Shown in pieces: positions 46,257-57,534 of a DNA stretch of 64,000 bases; within the stretch, counting starts at the first letter, position 1; each line of letters begins with the position of its first letter. Under the pieces are notes generated by a model, which did no database searches, had not been told where the DNA came from, and saw only the letters and a program-made list of their open reading frames with translations. The stretch lies in NCBI GenBank assembly GCA_030737875.1, contig CM060909.1, forward strand, positions 26,247,659 through 26,311,658, given 5' to 3'. A program made the position numbers and the translations under genes. Source of the stretch: Allium sativum (Eukaryota > Streptophyta > Magnoliopsida > Asparagales > Amaryllidaceae).

Positions 46257-46544
46257 CTTGAAACGACAGCGATGGACCGGCTTCGAGGACGTGAAGACAA
46301 CAGCTCCAGGCATCATAGGCGGCTTCAGGTTGCGATGGAAACGGTGGGCGATCAGAACTGGTTGTTCTAGAATCTCACCGCGGATCTTGGTTGCGGGTTC
46401 GGTTATGGATCTCGGATTTCTGGTGGATGGCGGATGGTGAACGGTGACAGAGGGCGGAAGGGTTCGATTTGCCATAGTTAGGGTTCGGCTCAGTGGAGGA
46501 TGGAGGACACGAACAATGGCGGAGCGATGAAGGTGGCGGCTCAA
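46257..46544 (-). pseudogene. probable first exon of a CACTA-borne gene
   Basis: Minus strand: an open frame from Met at 46544 (or 46475, MANRTLPPSV) runs to a consensus splice donor, AAG followed by GTGAGT, at 46257/46256. It is GC-richer than its surroundings and Pro/Arg/His-rich. With the last-exon-like piece at 40685-40777 on the same strand it could be the two ends of one gene whose middle was lost. No family recognised. Confidence 0.35.
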
Positions 46545-48300
46545 CTAAGCGGGTTCGAGTTCAATTGAGGCCGAGGAGGGAGGAAGGCGGTGACGGATTT
46601 GATCGATGACCATGATTTCTCGATTTGGGCAAAAGGGAATTTTAATTTGGTGAGGAAAAAAAAGAATCGGTGGAGATGGGCAATATTTGGCTGATGAGAA
46701 AAATAAAAGGGGGAAAGTAGGAAAATAAACATCAAACAAAACGCGTGTAAAGAAATGAACAAGGACACGTTCAAAACATTACAGAACCATTATAATACAT
46801 GTAGACAAACATGGTAACACAAACAAGTGGCATAACTTTAATAAAACCATTATTTAAAAAAAATACATACTAATTGAATACTCCAAATATATACCATTTA
46901 TACACATGATACTAATGTATTTGTACATTCCTCAAACAAAATCTCAAATAAAATTTTAATACCAAAATTTAAGTCTAAATAAAATAAATTCTCAAGCTAC
47001 ATTGAAAAATAAAAATTTAGAATTCTCTAACAAAATTTTAAAATATCACTAATATTTAATTTAACAAAATATTTAAATCGAATATAAAAATTTTAAATTT
47101 ACCCTTGCAAAATCAATTTAAAACCAACATAAAATGGACTAAATTTCAAATTTATAAACAAATAAAAATTCTTAGTTACTAAATCCAAATAAATTTCATA
47201 TTTTAAACATTAAAAAATTTGGTTCGTTACACTTTTTCTGTAGATGCGCCTTCTTTTTCCATTGACTATTGTAAATGAAGATAATCGAGGTACTAATTCT
47301 CTATTTTTATGCAAAATCGAGTTGATGTCAGAGTTGTATAACGACGAGGATTTTAGGGTTCGAAAGAGGAATACAGTAAACGACGAGAATTTTGTTTGCA
47401 GATCTGATTTTAGGTATCGTGGGTTTTTTCTTCCTGAAGATGCGTGAATAATGGATGACAACTGGGAGCTTTGAACATGAGGAAAAAGAAGTAACCAAGT
47501 TTATTATGGTAAGCTGAACAAACCGTCCAGATCTACTTTTAAAGTTGCCATGGATTACTAGTATAAAATGGCAAAAATTGTTTCCGTAGTGATATTATTA
47601 ATGATTAATTATTAAATTTTAATAAACAATATAATATTATAAATGATTAGTGTCATATAATATATTAATTAGTAATAAATGATAGTATATTATAATTAGT
47701 AATTATTAACATATGATTAATATAATATTATTAAAGATTAATTATGAAATATTAATAAATAACAAGTATTATTTTTAAGAAAGCATTTTAATTATCAATT
47801 ATTGATTGTCACCTTTTACATCGAACATTTTTAGCACGTTGTAATAATCGTTAATTATTACAAGTTATAAATGATTAATATGTAATGCTATTAGTGATTA
47901 ATTATTAAATAATAAAAATATATAGTATTATTAATGATTAGTAAATATTAATGCATTATTATAGTTGCAGGCAATAATATAAATAATATAACATCGTTGA
48001 ATGAAATCTAATATGTATACAATAATATAAAGAAAACATTATTTAAATTTTTTTACAGCTATTTGGGTAGACATTGTAGACATTATTAATTTTACAATGA
48101 TGATATAAATAATATAAATTATTGTTAATAATTATTATTAATGATTAATTATTAAATATTAATAAATAATAAAATATTATTAATGATTAGTAACATAATT
48201 TTATAGTTACTAGCTAGTAATTATATTACAATTGACATATAATACAATAGATATTTTGTGAACATTTTAAAATTGACATCTATTACAATGGACATGAAAT
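46545..48300. other. AT-rich interior of CACTA element
   Basis: No gene found. 47220-47460 contains a short open frame on both strands without a domain. 47560-48240 consists of repeated TTAATGATTAATTATTAAAT-type words, very low in complexity. Confidence 0.45.
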
Positions 48301-48560
48301 GACCGTTGTATTAACACTCTATTACAACGTGCAGTTTTTACCTGTTGTAAAAAGAGCATTGTAAATGATATCTATTACAAGTGTCCAAAAACGCCCGTTG
48401 TAATAGCATTCTATTACAACGGGCAACCTATGCTCGTGGTAAAAGAGTGTTGTACAGGCATCTATTACAACGGTTCAGGAAGTGACCGTTGTAATAGCAG
48501 TTTATTACAACGGGCAACCAGCGCCCGTTGTAAAATGGACGTTGTAATAGGACATTTTTG
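48300..48560. repeat. right subterminal TTACAACGGGC array of CACTA element
   Basis: About a dozen ATTACAACGGGC / GCCCGTTGTAAT words in alternating orientation up to the terminal repeat at 48556-48568. Confidence 0.8.
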
Positions 48561-48568
48561 TTGTAGTG

Positions 48569-49272
48569 TTCCGTCGGTATCTTGAGGCCATGGCGCCTGC
48601 CGGTGGTCAAGCAGACGTTTCTCGCCCAGCTACACCCGTTGTTCCTCATTCTCCTCCTCCGCAAGAAGATAATTTCTCTAAAATCTTCAAAGATTTCTGT
48701 GCTAGGGTGGGAAGTCATTCCGAGGAACCGAAACTTCGTGGAGGCAAGGAATTGGCTCAAAGAGACAGAGGACTTGTTTGGAGTTTTTGAAGCAGACGAT
48801 CGTAGGAAGATCCAGTTAGCTGCTTGGCTGCTGAAAGATATGGCTTCGTTCTAGTGGGAAGTGATCCAAGTAGGGCGTCTAGTGGAGACTTGGGATGATT
48901 TTCGCAAGAGGCTCGAAATGAAGTTTCTATCCCAAGATGAGAAAAGCATGAAAATGAAGAGGTTTCTAGCACTCAAGCAAGGAGGAACGACTGTTAAAGA
49001 ATATGTTAACAAAGTTAACCAACTGGCAAGGTTTGGGTTGGAGCTAGTAGATACTCCACATAAGAAAGCTTTATGGTCTGCTAGAGGACTGAATGAACCC
49101 CTTCATGGGTTAGATATGTCTCATATTCCAATGGGAGCAACTTTTGATAGGCTCGTTGATATGGCCTTGATGAATGAGGAAGATAAAGATGAATAGAAAG
49201 AAGTTATGGTGGAGGAAACACAAAACAAGAAAGTATGGCCTAAGAAGGGACAACAGCAGCAGCAGCAGCAGC

Positions 49273-49304
<32 letters not shown>

Positions 49305-49555
49305 AAGAAGGGCAGAAAGAACAACAAGGCTAAGGATAAGAGGAAATGTCACAATTGTGGACATGAGGGTAATTTGATTAAGGACCGCAAAAGAAGGAAG
49401 AATTCTTACTTCAGTTGTGGAGAGGTCGGAAACTTTTCTAAGGAATGCCCGAAGAAGCAAGGACAAGGTCAAAGGGCAGGAGCTTCTGGAGGGCAGGTGC
49501 ATTATCTCGTGACCAGTGCTCCAGATCGAGGTAGAAAGTTTCCATTGAAGGTTTG
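48569..49555 (+). pseudogene. Tekay element 1 gag, rest
   Basis: Continues gag after the CACTA insertion. Compared with copy 2 it has frameshifts near 48703 and 48740 and stops near 48853 and 49195. Recognisable parts are a Pro-rich N-terminal region, the gag core (ETWDDFRKRLEMKFLSQ, KEYVNKVNQLARFGLELVDTP), a long Gln run (49252-49302) and two zinc knuckles (CHNCGHEGN, where the downstream Cys of the motif is lost, and CGEVGNFSKEC). The Gln tract is expanded relative to copy 2. Confidence 0.8.
49252..49302 (+). repeat. CAG/CAA repeat in gag
   Basis: Seven or so CAG triplets followed by about eleven CAA triplets encode an uninterrupted Gln run between the gag core and zinc knuckles. The second Tekay copy has only about five Gln codons here (57277-57291). 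Confidence 0.9.
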
Positions 49556-52500
49556 ATTTCTCTTTCCAATCATCTAGTTAGAACTCTTTTTGATTCTGGC
49601 GCTTCGCATTCATTTATATCTGATTCTGTGGTTGAGTCTCTACACCTTAGTACTAGTATGGTAGTGGATAACGTTGTTCTCAAACCCCATTGGGGGTACG
49701 ACTCATTTTTCCATGATTTGTCGGGGTTTGGGAATATCTGTGTTCGACGTCGAGTTTGAGTGCGACGCATATGTGCTCGTTTTATGGGCCATGGTTTGAT
49801 TCTAGGGATGGATTGGCTAGCCATATATGGTGCCATTTTGGATTGTGAGAGGAGGGTCGTTAGACTTTTGACTTGCCATGGTAGGACCCTCGAGATTTCT
49901 TGTGACCCAAAGGGGTCTATCACTCTTAGTTTCCTAAAGTCACTTGATACATCTATCGATGATCTGCGATCTGTACCAGTAGTCTGTGAGTATTCTGATA
50001 TCTTTGATGAGGTTTGGGGTTAGCTCTGAGACACGAGATCGATTTTCATATATACTTGGTAGACAATGCAAAGCCAGTTGCATTGCCTGTGCGCCATATG
50101 GCTCCAAGAGAAAGGAGGGAGCTCAGCAAGCAAGTAGGGGGGCTACTTGAGAAAGGGTTTATTAGGCGAAGCATATCTGAACGGGGTGCTCCGTGGTATT
50201 CGCAACTAAGGCGGATGGTTTGCTTCGCTTATGTGTACACTATAGAGAGTTGAACAGACTCATAAAGAAGAACAGACACCCACTCCCGAGGATAGATGAT
50301 CTGTTTGACCAGCTTGTTGGCGCATCAGTATTCTCTCAGTTAGACTTGGCCATAAGGTTTTGATTAGTTGAGGGTGGCTGAGGATAGTATAGACAAGACC
50401 TCTTTTAGGACTGCAGATGGTTTCTTTTAATGGATCGTTATTCCTTTTGGGTTGACGAATGCACCCACCTATTTTGTTGATCTGATGAGTAGGATTTTAG
50501 GGAGTTTCTAAATAAGTTCAACATGGTCTTTGTTGATGATATCTTGATCTTCTCGAAGAACAAAGAAGAGCATGCCCAACATTTGAGAGAAGTCTTGAAA
50601 ACTATCTGCATGTATCAGCTTAAGGCAAAGTTCTCCAAATGTTTTTTGGAGAAAAGAGGTGAGATTTCTATGGCATGTGGTCTCTAAAGATGGGATAGAA
50701 GTAGATCCCGCCAAGGTAGTTGCAGTTCAAGATCGGCAAATACCAAAAAATGCAACAGAGATGAGAAGTTGTCTGGGGTTAGCACGCTATTATAGGAAGT
50801 TCATTAAGGACTTTGCAAAGATATCAGCCCCGCTCACTAGGCTGACAAAGAAGAATTTGACTATTTCGTTGGATATAGATTGTGATGTTGCTTTCCAACG
50901 ATTGACGAGGGCTCTGATAACGGCCCCAGTCTTGACCTTTTCCGATGGAAACAAAGTGTTTACAGTATATACCGATGCATGTGGTACAGGGCTTGGTGCG
51001 ATTTTGATGCAAGAGGGAAAGGTAGTACGTTATGAGGGTAGACAACTAAGAGTTCATGAGAAGAACTACCTTACCCATGACTTAGAGTTAGCTGCCATAG
51101 TACTTGCGCTTAAGACGTGGCATCATTATTTGCTTGGAGAGAAGTTCAAGTTGTACACCGATCATAAATCTCTCAAGTACTTGTTCTCACAAAAAAATCT
51201 TAATTTAAGGCAACAAAGGTGGATGGAGTTCCTAGCATTCTATGACTTTGAGATTGCTTATACCCCTGGCAAGGGTAATGTGGTGGCAGACACACTGAGT
51301 AGGCAGGGGATGGCCCTAAGTCCTCTGTTTGTGGAGAGGAAAAGCTTGGAGTTTATATCGACTTTTGACCTTAGTCCATCCATCAAGTTTTTGCTTGGTT
51401 TATTTGCATCACTAGAGGTGCGACCTACTCTTATGGATCAGATAGGAGCTTTTCAAGGAGAGGATCCATACATTTCTGACATCTTGGATAGGCTCAGTAA
51501 AGGGGAGACTTCTAGTCACCTCAGTAGATATTCCATAGACGATAAAGGGTGGTTGCTACGAGATGGAAGGCTTTGTGTTCCCCAAACTGGGAGTTTCTTT
51601 AAAGACAGTCCTAGAAGAAGCCCATCATTCTAAGATGACTATTCATCCAGGTGGTGATAAGATGTATATAGATATGAAGAGGGTTTTCTTTTGGGCTGCG
51701 ATGAAGAAAGGTGTGGCAGAGTTTGTTTCCCAATGTTTGTTTGCCAGACAGTCAAAGCCGAGCAAAAAAATCCCGGTGGTTTACTTCATACTTTGGAGGT
51801 TCCACAATGGAAGTGGGAGAGTGTCTCTATGAATTTCATTGATGGTTTACCTAGATCAAGGAGGGGCAACATCAGCATTTGGGGGGTAGTAAACAGTCTT
51901 ACGAAGAGCGCTCATTTCATTCCAGTTAAGAGTAAGAGGATGATGACATGGTTGGCAGCAGTTTATGTTCTTGAGATAGTACGTCTTCATGGAGTACCTT
52001 CCAGCATCGTAAGTGATCGTGACCCCATTTTCACTAGTGAATTTTGGAGGAGCTTGCAAGAAGCATTAGGTACACAGTTGTGTTTGAGCACTGCTTATCA
52101 CCCACAGACTGTTGGACAGACAGAATAGTTGAATAGAGTTCTTGGGGATCTTCTAAGACTGTGTATCCTAGACTTCAGGGGGACTTGGGAAGAGCATCTT
52201 CCTTTAGTAGAGTTCGCCTACAAAAACAATTATCCATCTAGTATTGGCATGGCACCCTTCGAAGCATTGTACGGACGACCCTATAGATCACCAACATATT
52301 GGTGGGAATCTACAGAAAGACTAGTACTTGGACCAGATATGATTAGAGAAACATACGAAAAGGTCGATCTCATTAGACGGCGATTGAAGATAGCTCAGAA
52401 TAAGAAGAAGTCATATGCAGGCAAGAGAAGGACTAACATTGAGTTTGAGGTGGGAGACATGGTTTTCATTAAGGTGTCACCTTTGAGGAATGTGGTTCGC

Positions 52501-52860
52501 TCTGGATCTGTAGGGAAATTGGCACCAAGATTTGTAGGGCCATTTCCCATAACATAGAGGATTGGCCAAATGGCCTATAGAGTAAAGCTACCAAAAAGAC
52601 TATCCGATGTTCATGATGTTTTCCAAGTTTCTCATTTGCTCAAGCGCTTGCATGATACCGCAGAAGTAGTAGAGCCGGGTATATTAGAGGAAGTAGAGGT
52701 GGAATGAGAGGCGATAGTTAGACGAGTTCCTACCCGTATTCTTGGATCAGAAGTTAAGAAGCTACAACCGAAAAGTCAAATTGATGAAAGTTCATTGGGG
52801 AAACAACCCAGAGGATGCAACTTGGGAGACCGAAGGCAAGATTCGTGCTTCGTACCCTTT
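49556..52860 (+). pseudogene. Tekay element 1 pol: protease, RT, RNase H, integrase, chromodomain
   Basis: Order of domains: aspartic protease LFDSGASHSF (49590-49620) with a downstream LILGMDWL, RT fingers ([14 protein letters not shown] at 50036), catalytic FVDDIL (about 50530), the connection segment (50690-50900), RNase H with [13 protein letters not shown] (50967-51005) and DHKSLKYLF, integrase HHCC finger (51630-51760, with the expected second Cys unclear), integrase core (NFIDGLP near 51835, SDRDPIFTS near 52013, and the region carrying the catalytic Glu), then a C-terminal chromodomain-like segment with HWGNNPEDATWETE (52793-52835). Frame breaks lie near 49750, 50020, 50250, 50500, 50655, 51600 and 51690, and in-frame stops at 52126, 52555 and about 52705. 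Not functional. Confidence 0.85.
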
Positions 52861-53465
52861 TCTTTTCGAGGGTATGTTCTTAACTTCCTTTCCAAAAGCT
52901 TTTGTTTATACTTGTTTTTATCATTTAATTATATCCTATCGATCGAATCTTCGACCTTTAGGTAGGAAACCCATGGACGTAAACATGTGTTTTGAGACAT
53001 GTTATGTTTGATGGATGCTAGTGGATGCAAGTGTTTGCTCATGGATGCATAAACACGCACATTAGGCACTAGATTGGCTCAATCACTCTCATACTGCATA
53101 TGGTGTGTGTGCATTTTTCTTCCTTTAATGGATGAAAGTGGGTGTATCATTGCACGGATGCTGCATTTGGATTGATGATTGTGCACGCATATAGAACTTA
53201 CATGCTATAATAGGATTATTTGTATACATGTTGGATTCATGGCACTAACATACATTGTATTAAGGAGATCAATTAAATCAGTAGACCGTCTGATCTTCGC
53301 TTTAGTATTGGGACATACACACATACCTTTGCATATAAGCATTAGATATTTTTAAGGACAATGGATGCCTGTGATTGGTGGATGAGTAGATGGGTGATGG
53401 ATGTTAGGATATACATTCTTCTTAACTTAGAGATATCGGGATGAAATCCTTTGAGTAGGGGAGAA
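52861..53465 (+). other. Tekay element 1 3' non-coding region and polypurine tract
   Basis: No gene. Ends in purine tract GAGTAGGGGAGAA (53453-53465) directly before LTR 2. Contains several ATGGATG-type words. Confidence 0.6.
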
Positions 53466-56366
53466 TGTAACATCTCGTAATTTTAACAACACTAAAGATA
53501 TTAAATTAAAGAATAACTGACCTAATAACCAAAACTAAGTAAAACAGACTGCACCATTGCGTTCATCTTGGAATTCTGGTCAAAATAGACACTTGGTTTG
53601 TGTAAAACAGACACCGCATGAAGAAGTTGTTAAAGTTTGAAGTTTGTATATGCATAAGAAGAAAATATATGAGTAAAATCTATCCAGAAAATTCAAAATA
53701 GTTCAAAATCGTAGAAAATAGGGGAGCGGGAAAATTCCCACCCAGGGGTGTCGACCCCCATCAAGGGGGTGTCGACCCCATAAGGGGTGGTCGACCCCCC
53801 CCCACCCACACACACGACGAATTTGGGCAGATTCTTCTGACTGAATGTAGACTCCTTTCTTGACTTGGTTCGTCGGCTTTAGGCTATAAATAAGACCGCA
53901 TTTCTCTTGTTTCTCCTCACCTAAAATAATGGAGAACTAGATGTTGCCTCTGCCAAGATTTAAACAACCCTTTTCTTCTTCAACGATCAACTAGAGTTAT
54001 TCAAGTTAGAGATCCGTGATTCAATATCTGCAACCTCTCTTCTATTTCCTTAGATCCAATCACAGTGAGTTTACGTTACTTTTAGATAGAAATGATTAAA
54101 AGTAAACCTTGACATGACTATAACTTGGATCTATGCTTGTGACTATTTGAATCATATCAGATCTGCTATAACCTGTTTATCTAATTTATTTTGACATGAC
54201 TATGAATTAGATCTCAACCTATACCTATTTATCATGTGAGATCTGCCATTTTTTGTAGATCTAATTTACGGTTTAGATCACCTCATGTCTGTACCTATTA
54301 TGTTTATGGCTAAATCAGATCTGTTATTAGTTGGATATCTAATCCATAGTTAAGATCTCGTCATGCATGTTTATGAGGTCCCTAATATGTTAGAATTAGT
54401 TCCATTGTCACATGTTCATCGGATATGTTCCTATATGTTTATCTTGTCATTATTCCACTATATGTTTATTCCTATTTCTACCATTATATGTCAATCTTGT
54501 TAGTATGATCATTTTTGTCCTCTTCCCTTCATCTTATCCCTTTTATTTTTTATAGTCAGGCTATCTTCGATCCAAGGCATGTCGCTGAAATATGCGAATG
54601 CGTTAAATTGGGAACGAAGGGAAAATGGTAAAATTGGGGCATAACTTGTAACTGGAATTTTGGGCATAATTTGAATGAAATATATGAATGTTAATTTGGG
54701 GGCATAAATCAAATTGTGATTAAAGACCTTAATTTGGGGCATATGGTTCATTATGAACATAACTTGGGAAAGGGGCATGAAAACCTATATCAACATAGGA
54801 ATAATTGGTTAATAATTGAAATGCCTAGAGTTACATTAATTAGAAACTGTAACACGCTTAGACACGAGGTTAGATTAAACTTGTGGTGGAAGTCTTCCCG
54901 GAACTGCCCGACATATCCAATGATTACAAGTGGTGAATCTAATGTAAGGGATCTAAGTGCATAAACACGAGATGCGCTAAGACACGAGGTTAAGCCTGGT
55001 TTGTGGTAGAAGTCAGCCCGGAACCGATTGGGATAACCAGCATCCACAAGTGATAGGCTTAATTTGGGAGGTCTAGCGCATTATAACCATAAATGAATAT
55101 GGTAGTTAATTGGAAATACTTAACCTGCTTGAATCCATATGGATTGTATGAACATATAACTTGGGTAGGGGTTAAGTAAACTTGTTTGAAAAAGTAGGTG
55201 GGTTAAGTAAATCTTGGGTGGGAGGGTAATATTTATGTATATAGGCCCACAAACTTAACATGTGGGGTTATGCAATCTTTACTCTGCTATGGTATAACCT
55301 GTGGAAAACCTAGTGAGGATGCAAGCGTAGGGGGAAGCTTGTATCAACTTGTGTGTGGGACCCATTTCAGTCAGTAACCCATATATTGGTATCAAGTGAG
55401 CACTCCAAACTAGGTCGGAGTCGGGGCACGCTCACTGGGCTGATTGTAAGGGATCCAAAAGTAGGGGACGGTGTGGATGGCGCGTACTGACCGGGTCATG
55501 TGCATGCATGGTCCGGATAGAGGAGGATAAGATGCCGTGACACCTATAGATTACTGTGGGGCTAGCTCAGGGTATCTTCGGAGTAGGGAGCCGACCGATT
55601 GGGGTAGTAATTTGGGTACATCTAGACTCTGGTACGTTGGGGAGCCCGTTAATATCCTAAGCTGTAACTCCGGTATGTTGGGCTATCTGTTGATTGTATG
55701 GGGTAAAAACCTCTCGTTGGAAGTACACCTAAGTCTACCATCTTGTACATGTTAGGGATCATCTCATTCTGGTTATACTAATATTGGTGCAGAGAAAAAG
55801 GAAAGTGTTAGAGAAGTGCTATTCATTCTGTCCAGTTGTCCTGTTTACCTTGTCATACTTGCCTAATATGTTGTTATCTCTCTTATCCACTTTATATGGT
55901 TGTCGTGATACTTTTACTTATTTATATGCAAAAAGTAACTGGACTCGCCAGACTTTATGTCTGACCCATTTTGTTTACTCTTCTTTCTCTTCCGTTCCGC
56001 CCCCTCTAGGTTCTCAGGGTGGGAATGCCCAAGCTTGACTAGGATTCTGCTTGGAGATGCTTAGATGTATTTCTTAAGTTCTAATCTCTTCTACTATGGC
56101 TATATTATGGGGATTATGCTTCGTTTATTGTACTCTGGTGTTTTAAGTACAAGACAAAAATTTTAATGATGTACTGGGTTTTATGTTTTTCAGACATATG
56201 AAGTAGCAATGTTTGAACCACAATGTTTTATGATTAATAAAGTTTTAATTTCCATTGCTATTCTATACCTGTCTTTTAATGTTTATGTTTCTGATTACCA
56301 ATAACGCTTCATGAAACTTAATTCATTTTCTTAATGAGTGAAATTAACGAACGTGGGGTCTCACAC
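53466..56366 (+). repeat. LTR 2, shared by Tekay elements 1 and 2
   Basis: 2.9-kb direct copy of LTR 1, starting TGTAACATC and ending TCTCACA. It is preceded by the purine tract of element 1 and followed immediately by the primer-binding site and gag of element 2. Contains a shorter GTCGACC array (53745-53800) and a TATA box near 53884. Confidence 0.85.
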
Positions 56367-56545
56367 TTGGTATCAGAGCTGAAGGTTACCAGATTGGATA
56401 AAAGATTTTGAAAATTATTTTCAGAAAGGGTTTTAAAAGAAAGCATTTTCAAAAAGAAAAGTCTGTTTTGAAAAACATATTCCCCAAAGCCATATGTAAT
56501 ATCTTTCAATCCTTTATCTGAACCCCTTTCACTTTTCTTTTCAGC

Positions 56546-57517
56546 ATGTCTGGGGAACCTAATATTCCTGAGGGCGTTACGATACCAGGCTGGTTCCATC
56601 GGTATCTTGAGTCCACCGTACCTGCCGGTGGTCAAGCAGACGTTCCTCCCCCAGGTGAACTCGTTGTTCCTCATCCTCCTCCTCCGCAAGCGGATAATTT
56701 CTCTAAGATCTACAAAGATTTCTATGATATGGGTGGGAAGTCATTCCAAGGAACCAAAACTTTCGTGGAGGCGAGGAATTGGCTCAAAGAGACGGTGGAC
56801 TTGATTGGAATTTTCAAAGTGGACGATCGTAGGAAGATCCAGTTAGCTGCTTGGCAGCTGACAGATGAGGCTTTGTTCTAGTAGGAAGTGACGTAAGCAG
56901 GGCATCTAGTGGAGACTTGGGATGATTTTCGTCAAAGGTTCAAAATGAAGTTTCTATCTCAAGCTGAGAAAAGCATGCACATGGAAAGGTTTCTGGCACT
57001 CAAGCTAGGAGGAATGACTATTAAAGAATATGTTAACAAATTTAACCAACTGGCAAGGTTTGGGTTGGAGCTAGTAGATACTCCACATAAGAAAGCTTTG
57101 TGGTTTGCTAGAGGACTGAATGAACCCCTTCATGGGTTAGATATGTCTTATATTCTAGTGGGAGCAACTTTTGAAAGGCTCGTTGATATGGCCTTGATGA
57201 ATGAGGAATATAAAGACGAAAAGAAAGAAGTTATGGTGGAGGAAACACAAAACAAGAAAGTATGGCCCAAGAAGGGACAACAACAACAGCAAAAGAAGGG
57301 CGGAAAGAACGACAAGGCTAAGGATAAGAAGAAATGTCACAATTGTGGACATCAGGGTCATTTGATTAAGGACTGCAAAAGAAGGAAGAATGCTTGCTTC
57401 AGTTGTGGAGAGGTCGGACACTTTTTTAAGGAGTGCCCGAAGAAGCAAGGACAAGGTCAAAAGGTAGGAGCTTCTGGAAGGCAGGTGCATTCTCACGTGA
57501 CTAGTGCCCCAGATTGA
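56546..57517 (+). pseudogene. Tekay element 2 gag
   Basis: One frame of 323 codons from ATG 56546, broken by clustered stops at 56879 (TAG), 56882 (TAG) and 56894 (TAA). The N-terminal segment is Pro-rich (PPPGELVVPHPPPP), the gag core follows (WLKETVDLIG, ETWDDFRQRF, KEYVNKFNQLARFGLELVD), then a Lys/Gln-rich linker and two intact CCHC zinc knuckles, CHNCGHQGHLIKDC and CFSCGEVGHFFKEC. Gag would form the particle and bind RNA through the knuckles. Element 1 shows Trp and Gln codons where these stops are. Confidence 0.85.
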
Positions 57518-57534
57518 GGTAGGAAAGTTCCCGT

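Larger units (their letters stand above)
40140..48568. mobile_element. CACTA (EnSpm) transposon, 8.4 kb, exact ends
   Basis: Perfect 13-bp terminal inverted repeats CACTACAACAAAA and TTTTGTTGTAGTG are flanked by a 3-bp duplication TTC (40137-40139, 48569-48571). Both subterminal regions (about 40150-40440 and 48300-48560) hold many TTACAACGGGC words in both orientations, typical of the transposase-binding arrays of CACTA elements. The uninterrupted site exists in the second Tekay copy at 56590-56602. No CACTA transposase of the TNP2 type is seen, so it depends on another copy. Confidence 0.92.
36923..56366 (+). mobile_element. Ty3/gypsy Tekay-type chromovirus, element 1 (with CACTA insert)
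   Basis: LTR 1, primer-binding site, gag-pol, purine tract (53453-53465) and LTR 2 in order. Without the 8.4-kb CACTA insertion the element is about 11 kb. The C-terminal chromodomain-like sequence after integrase, the domain order and the long LTRs fit the Tekay/Del lineage of chromoviruses. All coding parts are broken. Confidence 0.85.

Noticed and set aside
47244..47461. Overlapping open frames on both strands in the CACTA interior
   Set aside because: No domain, no splice context I can defend; probably chance or too small a gene fragment to name.
49110..49502. Minus-strand frames with Leu or Cys runs
   Set aside because: Shadows of the CAG/CAA tract in gag.
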